From Alphaproteobacteria bacterium (GTDB taxonomy: Bacteria; Pseudomonadota; Alphaproteobacteria; ATCC43930; CGMCC-115725): a stretch of 7,854 nt of DNA. The stretch covers positions 1 to 7,854 of the forward strand of contig JAGWIH010000098.1 of the NCBI GenBank assembly GCA_028866355.1. The letters run 5' to 3'. The translations under genes and the position numbers were made by a program. The notes below the pieces were generated by a model. That model was not told where the DNA came from and did not search any database. It saw nothing but the letters and a program-made list of their open reading frames with translations. The first letter of the stretch is position 1; every line of letters begins with the position of its first letter. Shown piece after piece: positions 1 to 5,816 of the stretch.

Positions 1-96
1 CTCGAGCGCACGCTCAAGGCGGGCGCCAGCGGCCGTATGTTGCTGTCGGCGTTGGGTCCCGGATTCACCGCCGGCTTCTTGGTGCTCGAGGCGTGA
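1..96 (+). CDS. Type III polyketide synthase (chalcone synthase-like), C-terminal end only
   Basis: Frame 1 is open from the left edge to TGA at 94-96 and gives 31 residues, ending in LLSALGPGFTAGFLVLEA. The GPG element followed by a short hydrophobic strand and a final acidic residue matches the C-terminus of chalcone synthase-type enzymes (the GFGPG loop near the active site, known for the family). Such enzymes condense malonyl-CoA onto a starter acyl-CoA in the cytoplasm and cyclise the product, often to alkylpyrones or alkylresorcinols in bacteria. The catalytic Cys-His-Asn residues lie outside the window, so the call rests on this tail and on the next gene, an ICMT-family methyltransferase, which is a known partner of bacterial type III PKS genes. 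The stop overlaps the next start (GTGA). Confidence 0.75.
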   Translation, partial: LERTLKAGASGRMLLSALGPGFTAGFLVLEA

Positions 97-614
97 GCCC
101 ACTGCCGCTGATCATTGGCCTGGTCGCGGCGATGCGGCTGGGCGAGCTCGCCTACTCCGGACGCAATGCGCGCGTGCTCAGAGAACAGGGCGCGATCGAG
201 CTCGGCGCTGGCCATTATCCCTTGATCATCGCCTTGCACGCTGCGTGGCTGCTCGCGCTTCTTGCGTTCGTACCCTGGAATACCGCGGTGAACTGGAATT
301 GGCTCGGCCTGTTTCTTGCGTTACAGATTTTGCGGGTTTGGACCGTCGCCAGTCTCGGCCGCTTTTGGACGGCGCGGGTCTACACCGTGCCCGGTGTGCC
401 GCTGGTGCGGCGCGGCCCCTACCGCTTTGTCACCCATCCCAATTACCTGATCGTCGCCGGCGAGATCGCGGTGTTGCCGCTCGTCTTCGGCGCCTGGCAA
501 ATCGCGCTGGTTTTTTCGGTCTTCAACGCTGCGCTGCTGGCTTGGCGCATCCACATCGAGGAACACGGTCTCGCTTCGCGACGCTCCTTACCGCAATCGC
601 AACGATCGGCTTAG
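93..614 (+). CDS. Isoprenylcysteine carboxyl methyltransferase (ICMT)-family membrane protein, likely polyketide O-methyltransferase
   Basis: This 173-residue protein has hydrophobic segments at about residues 3-19, 43-60, 70-86 and 120-150, and the ICMT-type signature RGPYRFVTHPNYLIVAGE at 107-124. H115, P116, N117, Y118 and E124 stand out, followed by the acidic pair E156-E157 in a WRIHIEEHGL block. ICMT-family enzymes are membrane-embedded SAM-dependent methyltransferases of about 170-200 residues. In bacteria without prenylated proteins, copies next to a type III PKS (BpsA/BpsB of Bacillus is the known example) methylate the polyketide product. Its GTG start at 93 overlaps the PKS stop at 94-96, which implies translational coupling. 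An ATG at residue 14 is the alternative, but it would cut the first helix. Substrate specificity is inferred from context. The last 12 residues (ASRRSLPQSQRS...) are basic and unremarkable. Confidence 0.85.
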   Translation: MSPLPLIIGLVAAMRLGELAYSGRNARVLREQGAIELGAGHYPLIIALHAAWLLALLAFVPWNTAVNWNWLGLFLALQILRVWTVASLGRFWTARVYTVPGVPLVRRGPYRFVTHPNYLIVAGEIAVLPLVFGAWQIALVFSVFNAALLAWRIHIEEHGLASRRSLPQSQRSA

Positions 615-756
615 GTAATAAAAGTTGCCGGTCTAAGGGTTCGCTCGATTGCCGCGGGCGCAAGACCACCCTACTTTCGCCGCGCTCATGCCATTGGTGG
701 ACTCCCGTGAGCGGCGACGCCGGATGGCTCGCCTGCCCGAGAAGGGAACGCGTGTG

Positions 757-921
757 ATGACCAAGTCGCTGACCTTCGTCGTCTTGGCTTCTCTCATCCT
801 CGCCGCGGCCGGTTGTGCCAGCGGTCCGCTCCAGCAAAAATCGGCTGACGCCGTAGTCACGCCGTCGGACACCGGCAGCGTCGATGGCCATTGGATGGTG
901 CCGATCAGCTTCGTGGAGTAA
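757..921 (+). CDS. Small lipoprotein, unknown function
   Basis: The 54-residue protein starts with a short basic N-terminus (MTKS), a hydrophobic stretch at residues 5-18 and a lipobox AAGC with the acylated cysteine at position 20. Only about 35 mature residues remain, ending in DGHWMVPISFVE. It is therefore expected to be exported by Sec, lipidated by Lgt/Lsp and anchored in the envelope. A purine-rich GAAGGG at 741-746 lies 10 nt before the ATG at 757. An in-frame GTG at 754 is 7 nt from it and is an equally good start, adding one residue. A longer reading from a TTG at 649 is in frame but would bury the signal peptide behind 36 charged residues, so I reject it. I do not recognise the family. 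It sits 142 nt after the methyltransferase, and the intervening bases show only a weak bulged hairpin (678-716). Confidence 0.6.
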   Translation: MTKSLTFVVLASLILAAAGCASGPLQQKSADAVVTPSDTGSVDGHWMVPISFVE

Positions 922-958
922 AACCGGCACGCCCGCGTAACGCCTCGAAGCCGGCGGG

Positions 959-987
959 TTGACCCGTACGGCCTTGCGTGCCTATTG
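959..987 (+). promoter_or_regulatory. Sigma-70-type promoter of tRNA-Lys
   Basis: TTGACC at 959-964 is followed after exactly 17 nt by CTATTG at 982-987. This places a transcription start near 994-996, about 8-10 nt before the tRNA. The position, the strong -35 hexamer and the weak -10 hexamer fit alphaproteobacterial housekeeping promoters. The PH-domain gene 22 nt after the tRNA may be read from the same promoter, since no terminator separates them. Confidence 0.5.
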
Positions 988-1003
988 TCCGGCGCAATTG
1001 CGC

Positions 1004-1079
1004 GAGCCCGTAGCTCAGCCGGTAGAGCACATGACTTTTAATCATGGGGTCGCGGGTTCGACTCCCGCCGGGCTCACCA
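1004..1079 (+). tRNA. tRNA-Lys (anticodon UUU), CCA encoded
   Basis: The cloverleaf can be drawn directly. The acceptor stem is GAGCCCG (1004-1010) with CGGGCTC (1069-1075). The D arm contains TAGCTCAGCCGGTAGAGCA. The anticodon stem is CATGA/TCATG (1030-1034, 1042-1046) with loop CTTTTAA, placing anticodon TTT at 1037-1039. The T arm is GCGGG-TTCGACT-CCCGC. The discriminator is A1076, and the CCA end is encoded at 1077-1079. Anticodon UUU reads AAA and AAG lysine codons. No second copy of its 3' end is seen in the window, so there is no sign of an integrated element here. Confidence 0.97.
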
Positions 1080-1093
1080 GTTCTTCCGAACTG
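1078..1093 (+). repeat. Perfect hairpin abutting the tRNA 3' end
   Basis: CAGTTC (1078-1083) and GAACTG (1088-1093) are perfect complements around a TTCC loop. The left arm begins with the last two bases (CA) of the encoded tRNA CCA end, and the hairpin stops 8 nt before the ATG of the PH-domain gene. It has no T-tract, so it is not an intrinsic terminator. It may mark the tRNA 3' processing point or affect initiation of the next gene. A six-base-pair stem could also occur by chance. Confidence 0.35.
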
Positions 1094-1101
1094 CTGCGCG
1101 C

Positions 1102-1569
1102 ATGAGCTATCTCCGGCGGATTCTTCAGCCCGGCGAAACGCTGCGCTATGTCGGACGATTGCACTGGATCGTCTATCTTCCCGGCCTCGTGCTGTTCGCG
1201 ATCGCGGTGACGCTGGCGGCGGTGATCGTCGCCGCCGGTCAATTAGGCAATTTTGTCCCCTATCTGCTGATCGCGCTCGATCTCGTGATGCTGGTCAGCC
1301 TGTTGACGTTGCTGGCCGCGGCGGTGCGGCGTTGGACGACCGAGATTGCGGTTACAGATCGACGCGTCATCTTCAAACGCGGCTTGATCCGCCGCCACAC
1401 CATCGAGATGAACATGGATAAGGTCGAAACCGTCGATGTCGACCAATCGCTTGCCGGGCGGCTGCTCGGCTACGGCGACATCGTCGTGCGCGGCACCGGA
1501 TCGAGCATCGAGCCATTCCGCAAGATCGCAGCCCCGCTCGATTTCCGCAATCAGGTGACGGCGCGCTGA
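1102..1569 (+). CDS. PH domain-containing membrane protein (bPH_2/YdbS-like)
   Basis: The 155-residue protein has two predicted transmembrane helices (about 22-45 and 52-75) followed by a C-terminal bacterial PH-like domain (about 77-150). That domain contains the typical TEIAVTDRRVIFKRGLIRR strand-turn-strand start, then the DKVETVDVDQSLAGRLLGYGDI block with the G-R-x-L-G-Y-G-D-I motif seen across the DUF304/bPH_2 family. The N-terminus (RRILQPGETLRYVGRLHW) is also typical of these short proteins. The domain should face the cytoplasm. Its role is unknown; family members are implicated in membrane or envelope stress, but nothing here specifies a ligand. There is no good Shine-Dalgarno before the ATG at 1102. 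The gene starts 22 nt after tRNA-Lys and may be co-transcribed with it. Its stop at 1567-1569 is only 4 nt from the convergent stop of the FkbM methyltransferase. Confidence 0.88.
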   Translation: MSYLRRILQPGETLRYVGRLHWIVYLPGLVLFAIAVTLAAVIVAAGQLGNFVPYLLIALDLVMLVSLLTLLAAAVRRWTTEIAVTDRRVIFKRGLIRRHTIEMNMDKVETVDVDQSLAGRLLGYGDIVVRGTGSSIEPFRKIAAPLDFRNQVTAR

Positions 1570-1573
1570 GCGC

Positions 1574-2407
1574 TCAGGCCCGGTCGGTCCAACGTCGGTC
1601 GGCACGGAGCGGCGATTCATCCGGCACGAACAACACGTCGAGCTGCGCCAGCGTGCCATCCAACGGCCGCCGGCCGAAGCCGACAAGATCGAACACAACG
1701 AAGCCGCGCGATTTCAAATAGGCGGCGATGTCGTAAAATTCGGGTCCGCCTTTGATCGTCGCCAGTGTGCTGGTTTCGACGACGATGGCGTCAAGCTCGC
1801 GGATCCGTTCGCCCATTCCTTTCAAGACCGTGTGCTCCGCACCCTGCACGTCGATCTTCGCCAAGGCCGGCCGCTCGAACGCGCCAACGAGGGTATCGAA
1901 GCGGTGTACCGCGACGGATTCACGCCGCGATACCGCGCGCGGCCCAATCTCTTCGAAAAAAGTCGAACCTTGGATGTCGTCGCGTATCTCGATTTCAAGT
2001 TCGCCATCGTGATCGCCGAGCGCGACGTTGAGCACTTCGCACTCGAGCTGCCCCGCGAGGTGCCGCATATAGCGCAGAGATTCATGCGTCGGATCGATCA
2101 GGTAGTAGAACGCATCCGGAAATTCGCGATAAAGATCGAACGTGCCGAACGCGACGCCGACGTCGAAAACGGTGCGCGGCTGAAAGCCGCCGCGCTTCAA
2201 AACGGACGCGGCCATACGCCAAGAAGGCGCCGGCTGCGACGTCAGACGTCCCTTGATCGGTCGCAACGCCTGCTTGATCGACGCCCCGAGTCCAAGCGTG
2301 TCTTGCGATCCGTCTACCTTCGGTCGTGCCGCCGTCGCGGACGAAGTGAACAAGTTACGCACTATCGCTTGCTCTATCACCCGATCGGCAATGCCCGCCG
2401 TGATCAT
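1574..2407 (-). CDS. FkbM family SAM-dependent methyltransferase
   Basis: The 277-residue protein has the Rossmann-type methyltransferase motifs in order. Motif I is TVFDVGVAFGTFDLY (about 79-93) with the SAM-binding GxxxG loop, an acidic residue ends the second strand in YLIDPTHES (D106), the FkbM hallmark LAKIDVQGAEHTVLKGM is at 182-198, and AIVVETS is at 207-213. These place it in the FkbM/Methyltransf_21 family. Such enzymes O-methylate hydroxyls on sugars or natural products, often in glycan or polyketide pathways; the substrate here cannot be told. The first 60 or so residues are an N-terminal extension before the fold. On the minus strand an AAGG lies about 10 nt before the ATG at 2407, which supports the start weakly. 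It is convergent with the PH gene (4 nt between stops) and divergent from the histidine kinase (186 nt). Confidence 0.9.
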   Translation of the reverse strand: MITAGIADRVIEQAIVRNLFTSSATAARPKVDGSQDTLGLGASIKQALRPIKGRLTSQPAPSWRMAASVLKRGGFQPRTVFDVGVAFGTFDLYREFPDAFYYLIDPTHESLRYMRHLAGQLECEVLNVALGDHDGELEIEIRDDIQGSTFFEEIGPRAVSRRESVAVHRFDTLVGAFERPALAKIDVQGAEHTVLKGMGERIRELDAIVVETSTLATIKGGPEFYDIAAYLKSRGFVVFDLVGFGRRPLDGTLAQLDVLFVPDESPLRADRRWTDRA

Positions 2408-2485
2408 TCCGTGAGCCTTGACCCGCGCGGCGGCGTCGCTGACGTGCGGCCCGCGCTCGGTGGGCGGCGACGGACACGGCGTAGG

Positions 2486-2502
2486 TTAATCATTTTCTAA
2501 CC
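2486..2502 (+). promoter_or_regulatory. CtrA-like binding site in the FkbM/histidine kinase divergent region
   Basis: TTAATCATTTTCTAACC reads as TTAA-N7-CTAAC, one mismatch from the alphaproteobacterial CtrA full site TTAA-N7-TTAAC. It also forms an imperfect dyad, GGTTA (2484-2488) with TAACC (2498-2502). It lies 79 nt upstream of the FkbM start and 91 nt upstream of the kinase start, so it could act on either. In this GC-rich context a 17-base AT-rich match stands out. Binding is inferred only from the motif. Confidence 0.35.
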
Positions 2503-2593
2503 CTATTCGGGCGAGGACACCGCCATACGATTTTAAGACATTGCTCAGGGCATCAACCCTTTAATAGGGGGCTTCTCCTGCGGGCGCATATCG

Positions 2594-4375
2594 ATGGCGG
2601 ATCCGAAACCGATCATGTTGCCGTCAACGTCTGACGATGCCGCGCGGCCCACATCTTTTGTGCGGCCGACGAGGGTTCTCGTCGCCGCCGGCGTCGTCAT
2701 TGCTGCCACCCTCACCTTCATCGCGGTCGCGCTGCTGGTTCATCTCTACGACCAAGCGACCGAGCAGACGCGACAAACACTTTCGAGCCTCGACATCGTT
2801 TTGGCCGAGCAGACCGAGCGTTCGCTCGACGAAGTCGACATCACGCTCAAGGATACGCTGGCCCTCTTGCTGAAGCAGCACGGCCAGGCATCCGCACAGA
2901 ATATCCACCAGCTTTACGGCGACCGCGCGGTCACCCAGTTGCTGCGCGCCGAGTACGGCGGTATGCCGCAACTCGCGAGTATCGCGCTCTTCGATGCGCG
3001 CGGCCGTATGGTCAACTCATCGGACGAAAACGCGCCCGCGAACCTCGACATTGCGTTCCGCAGCTATTTCCAGCGCGCACGCGAAAATCCCGCGTTGGCC
3101 CCGTTCGTCAGCGAACCCGTAAAATTCCAAACCACCGGCATGCCGGTCATTCTGATGGTGCGCCGCCTGGACGCGCCGGATGGTTCATTTGCCGGGATCA
3201 TCGGCGGCGCCATTCCGCTCGATTATTTCACGAACCTCTATCGCGACATCTATCTCGGTCCGGGCACCGCGGTTTCATTGTTCGACCGCGACGGGCTCAT
3301 GCTCGCGCGCTATCCGCCATTACCGGCGGTTGGCACCAACGTCGCGGATCGCGTCGCATTTCCGCAGGTTCTCGCGCACGATGCCGCCGGTGTGATTCAC
3401 AGCACCGGCCACATACTCGGCAAGCCACTGTTCATCGCGACGCATGCGCTGAACAATCTGCCATTGGCGGTCAACGTGATCATGACGGATCAGCGCGCGT
3501 ACGCCGTGTGGCACAGCGAATTCATTGGCGTCGCCATCGCGTTGACCGTTATCCTCGGCATGGTCGGACTGTTGACCGTCCTCGCGCGGCGGCACTTCGA
3601 ATCGTACGTCAATCTTGCCGAAGCACGGCTTGAAACCACGCGCGCGACCGAAGCCCGTGCCCGCGCCGAGGCGATGACACAGGCCAAATCACGCTTCCTC
3701 GCCAACATGAGCCACGAGCTCCGCACGCCGCTCAACGCCATCATCGGCTTTTCCGAGATGATCGAGACCGCGATGCTCGGCCCGCTCCAGCAGCGCTATC
3801 GCGAATACGCTCGCGACATTCGCGCCTCCGGCGCGCATCTGCTGGAAATCGTCAACGACATCCTCGACATCAGCAAGGCCGAGGCTAATGCGCTCAAGGT
3901 CGGGCGCGAACCGCTCGACGTGGCCGCGATCGTTGCCGAGGTCGATCGCATCGTCCGCGCCCAGGCCGAACGCGCCAAGGTCAATTTCGATACGCGGCTC
4001 GATCCCGATCTGCCCCCGGTCATCGGCGACGAGACACGCTTCCGTCAGATTCTGATCAACCTCGTTTCCAATGCCTTGAAGTTCACCCCCGCCGGCGGCT
4101 CGGTCATCGTCTCGGCGCGCAAGACGGCCAAACACATGATCATCGAGGTCAAGGACACCGGCATTGGCATGGCCGAAGAGGACATCCCGGCCGCGTTGCG
4201 GCCGTTTGAGCAACTCGACAACAGCATCGCCCGCAAATATGGCGGCACCGGCCTGGGCCTGCCGCTGACCAAGCATCTCGTCGAGTTGCTCGGCGGGCGC
4301 TTCTCGATCACCAGCGTCATTGACAAGGGCACGACCGTCGCCATCGAATTCGAGTGCCAGCGGCGCGCCGCCTGA
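2594..4375 (+). CDS. Membrane sensor histidine kinase with periplasmic Cache-type (PDC) domain
   Basis: The 593-residue protein starts with transmembrane helix 1 (about 28-50). A large periplasmic region (51-309) follows with double-Cache/PDC character, including the LASIALFDARGRMVNSS and FRSYFQRA blocks typical of dCache_1 sensors. Next come helix 2 (about 310-331), a coiled linker (332-365), HisKA with FLANMSHELRTP (phospho-acceptor H374), and HATPase_c. The ATPase has an N-box with N489 and N493, G1 DTGIGM (521-526), F-box FEQL (538-541) and G2 GGTGLGL (550-556). All catalytic motifs are intact. It should sense a small extracytoplasmic ligand and autophosphorylate on H374. There is no HAMP, PAS or receiver domain and no response regulator gene in the window, so it is an orphan kinase here. 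No Shine-Dalgarno precedes the ATG at 2594; M8 is an alternative start. Its stop is 8 nt from the convergent lipoprotein stop. Confidence 0.93.
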   Translation: MADPKPIMLPSTSDDAARPTSFVRPTRVLVAAGVVIAATLTFIAVALLVHLYDQATEQTRQTLSSLDIVLAEQTERSLDEVDITLKDTLALLLKQHGQASAQNIHQLYGDRAVTQLLRAEYGGMPQLASIALFDARGRMVNSSDENAPANLDIAFRSYFQRARENPALAPFVSEPVKFQTTGMPVILMVRRLDAPDGSFAGIIGGAIPLDYFTNLYRDIYLGPGTAVSLFDRDGLMLARYPPLPAVGTNVADRVAFPQVLAHDAAGVIHSTGHILGKPLFIATHALNNLPLAVNVIMTDQRAYAVWHSEFIGVAIALTVILGMVGLLTVLARRHFESYVNLAEARLETTRATEARARAEAMTQAKSRFLANMSHELRTPLNAIIGFSEMIETAMLGPLQQRYREYARDIRASGAHLLEIVNDILDISKAEANALKVGREPLDVAAIVAEVDRIVRAQAERAKVNFDTRLDPDLPPVIGDETRFRQILINLVSNALKFTPAGGSVIVSARKTAKHMIIEVKDTGIGMAEEDIPAALRPFEQLDNSIARKYGGTGLGLPLTKHLVELLGGRFSITSVIDKGTTVAIEFECQRRAA

Positions 4376-4383
4376 CGGCGTCG

Positions 4384-4977
4384 TTACTGGCCCGTTGACG
4401 TTCCGGCGTCTTCGTCGGGATGATAATCCTGATTCTTCCAGCCGATGAAAATCAGGAGTTTGTAGTGCCGGTCATGGGAAAACCCGTAAACCGGTCCGCT
4501 CGACCCAGCCGACGCGCCGCCCGCACTGTACTCGGCAATCGTCAGTTTCGACACGCCGATATCTTCCTTCCGGCTGTAGAGCGCGATCTCTGGGAATGTC
4601 AGGCTTCCGGCGAGCGGGATCGGCACGTCGAATGACGGAATGCCAACCAAGAATTCCTTCTGGTCGACCGATTGTGCGCCGTTGCGCATTTCGATCACGA
4701 CATCCGCAGTCTTGCGATCCGTGACCAACCGCCCGCCGTCTTTCACGACAAGACCGCGAACCGCGGCGACGGTATATTCGGCGTCGAGGCCTTTATAATT
4801 CGATGCCTCGATCAGAACGGCCTTGCCGCTAACGTTGAGCTTGAGTTCGTCAACTGCGCGGTCCGCCGCGCTGGAAATCAACATTTCTTCGGTCGCTGTG
4901 CGCTGTGGCTCGGTCTGCCGCATCGTCGTGCACGACGCTAGCAAAAACGCCAGTATCACCGCTGTCGCAATCCGCAT
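4384..4977 (-). CDS. Lipoprotein, uncharacterised (197 residues)
   Basis: The protein begins MRIATAVILAFLLASC, a textbook lipoprotein signal with lipobox LASC and the lipidated cysteine at position 16. The mature part has a helical start (TEPQRTATEEMLISSAADRA), then alternating strand-like segments with a KAVLIEASN block, KTADVVIEM and LTFPEIALYSRKEDIG. A Ser/Gly/Ala-rich stretch (151-161) and a hydrophobic segment with tryptophan (YKLLIFIGW, 172-180) lead to an acidic tail. It resembles an uncharacterised alphaproteobacterial lipoprotein family, but I cannot name a function. GGAG lies 7 nt before the ATG at 4977 on the minus strand, fixing the start. The same frame stays open upstream into the methyltransferase gene, but that extension would hide the signal peptide. 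It follows the methyltransferase by 86 nt and is probably co-transcribed with it. Confidence 0.82.
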   Translation of the reverse strand: MRIATAVILAFLLASCTTMRQTEPQRTATEEMLISSAADRAVDELKLNVSGKAVLIEASNYKGLDAEYTVAAVRGLVVKDGGRLVTDRKTADVVIEMRNGAQSVDQKEFLVGIPSFDVPIPLAGSLTFPEIALYSRKEDIGVSKLTIAEYSAGGASAGSSGPVYGFSHDRHYKLLIFIGWKNQDYHPDEDAGTSTGQ

Positions 4978-5017
4978 TCGCCCGCTCCAAATCGTGCTGG
5001 GCACATAACGGCGGCAG

Positions 5018-5036
5018 CGCGGGGCCGTTCCCCGCG
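5018..5036 (-). repeat. GC-rich hairpin between the methyltransferase and lipoprotein genes
   Basis: CGCGGGG (5018-5024) and CCCCGCG (5030-5036) form a perfect 7-bp stem with a 5-nt loop. It lies in the 86-nt gap between the minus-strand methyltransferase (stop at 5064) and lipoprotein (start at 4977). Neither strand has a T-tract after it, so it is not an intrinsic terminator. It could stabilise or separate the two halves of a shared mRNA. Confidence 0.4.
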
Positions 5037-5063
5037 GCTCAATGCGAGAAAAATGCCGGTGGG

Positions 5064-5816
5064 TCAGGCCGCCGGGCGGGCGGCAATCGTCGGATGATTG
5101 GCAGCGGCAGCAGGCTTGCGCAGAACGAAGAAGATCCAGCCCTGAAGACAATGCAGCGGCGTAACGCGCTCGAGCAGCTTCTGGTAGGCGGTCGCGAGCA
5201 GGAACATCGGCCCGTTGAACATGAAGTAGCTGGGATATTGGCCGAGATACCGGAACTCGGCGATCTCGAGGCCGTGGCGTGCCGCGAATCGCGCGACGTC
5301 GCGCCGCGTGTTGACTCGATACGCGGTCGGAAAGACATCCTCTTCGGCGCGGCCTTCCGTGCGACGCACGATCCACGGATGAAAGCGATTCGGAATGATC
5401 CGCGCCGCCAGCGAAGCGTAGTCCCACTTGTTGGCCGTGAGCCCGATATAGTGGCCGCCCGGCGTCAGGAGTCGCGCAATCTCGGCAAAGACAGCATCGG
5501 GATCGGTGACGTGTTCGAGCACGGCTTGGCTGTACATCAGGTCAACCGACCCGGCAGCGACGCCCGTATCGGCAAGATCGCGTTGACGCAATTCGAGATC
5601 GCTTGGCGCGTCCGTGAACGCGACTTGATCGACGCCGATGAGGCGCCGCGCCCGGCCGCGGAAATGCGCCAAGGTCGGCGCGCGCCGGCCGCACCCGGCA
5701 TCGAGCACCGTGGCGTCGGGCGCCAACAGTTCCGCGATGCGATGGCGCAGGACCGTATAGGGGTGCAGGTAATGGCCGAAATAGCGATGCTTGAGACGTT
5801 GCGATAACGACGACAT
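5064..5816 (-). CDS. Class I SAM-dependent methyltransferase (Methyltransf_11/25 type)
   Basis: The 250-residue protein has motif I VLDAGCG (37-43), the acidic end of strand 2 in LIGVDQ (D63), the post-motif DLMYSQAVLEHV (92-103) and LLTPGGHYIGLT (116-126). These define a UbiE/Methyltransf_11-like SAM enzyme. The C-terminal half (about 127-235) is an extra region with many aromatic residues (WDYASL, FHPWIV, YPSYFMFNGPMFLL), as in methyltransferases that act on lipids, sugars or secondary metabolites. The substrate is not evident. On the minus strand GGGAAG lies about 4 nt before the ATG at 5816, a plausible if close ribosome site. The leader carries a 6-bp dyad (5846-5873). It is probably the first gene of a two-gene unit with the downstream lipoprotein. 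It is divergent from the 6122 gene across an AT-rich gap. Confidence 0.87.
   Translation of the reverse strand: MSSLSQRLKHRYFGHYLHPYTVLRHRIAELLAPDATVLDAGCGRRAPTLAHFRGRARRLIGVDQVAFTDAPSDLELRQRDLADTGVAAGSVDLMYSQAVLEHVTDPDAVFAEIARLLTPGGHYIGLTANKWDYASLAARIIPNRFHPWIVRRTEGRAEEDVFPTAYRVNTRRDVARFAARHGLEIAEFRYLGQYPSYFMFNGPMFLLATAYQKLLERVTPLHCLQGWIFFVLRKPAAAANHPTIAARPAA

Noticed and set aside
922..958. Possible terminator after the small lipoprotein
   Set aside because: Only weak, long-loop pairings (CCCGC 932-936 with GCGGG 954-958) and no T-tract; not enough to call.
1004..1079. tRNA-Lys as an integration (att) site of a genomic island
   Set aside because: No repeat of the tRNA 3' end, integrase or phage gene is visible in the window; the flanking genes look ordinary.
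1832..2500. 222-codon plus-strand open frame opposite the FkbM gene
   Set aside because: The product is highly basic and has no domain, while the minus strand carries the full FkbM motif set.
2541..2571. Promoter plus nested repeats (AGGG-CCCT-AGGG) before the kinase
   Set aside because: TTGCTC at 2541 has no good -10 at a normal distance, and the four-base repeats are too short to support an operator.
3689..4276. 195-codon minus-strand open frame under the kinase catalytic region
   Set aside because: HisKA and HATPase motifs on the plus strand are complete; the reverse frame is a codon-bias shadow.
4978..5427. Upstream extension of the 197-residue lipoprotein frame
   Set aside because: It would overlap the methyltransferase gene in another frame and bury a perfect lipoprotein signal peptide; GGAG before 4977 supports the short form.
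4905..5807. 300-codon plus-strand open frame antisense to the SAM methyltransferase
   Set aside because: It lies opposite a gene with all SAM motifs intact. Its predicted protein is Arg/Ala-rich with no recognisable domain, typical of the shadow frame in GC-rich DNA.
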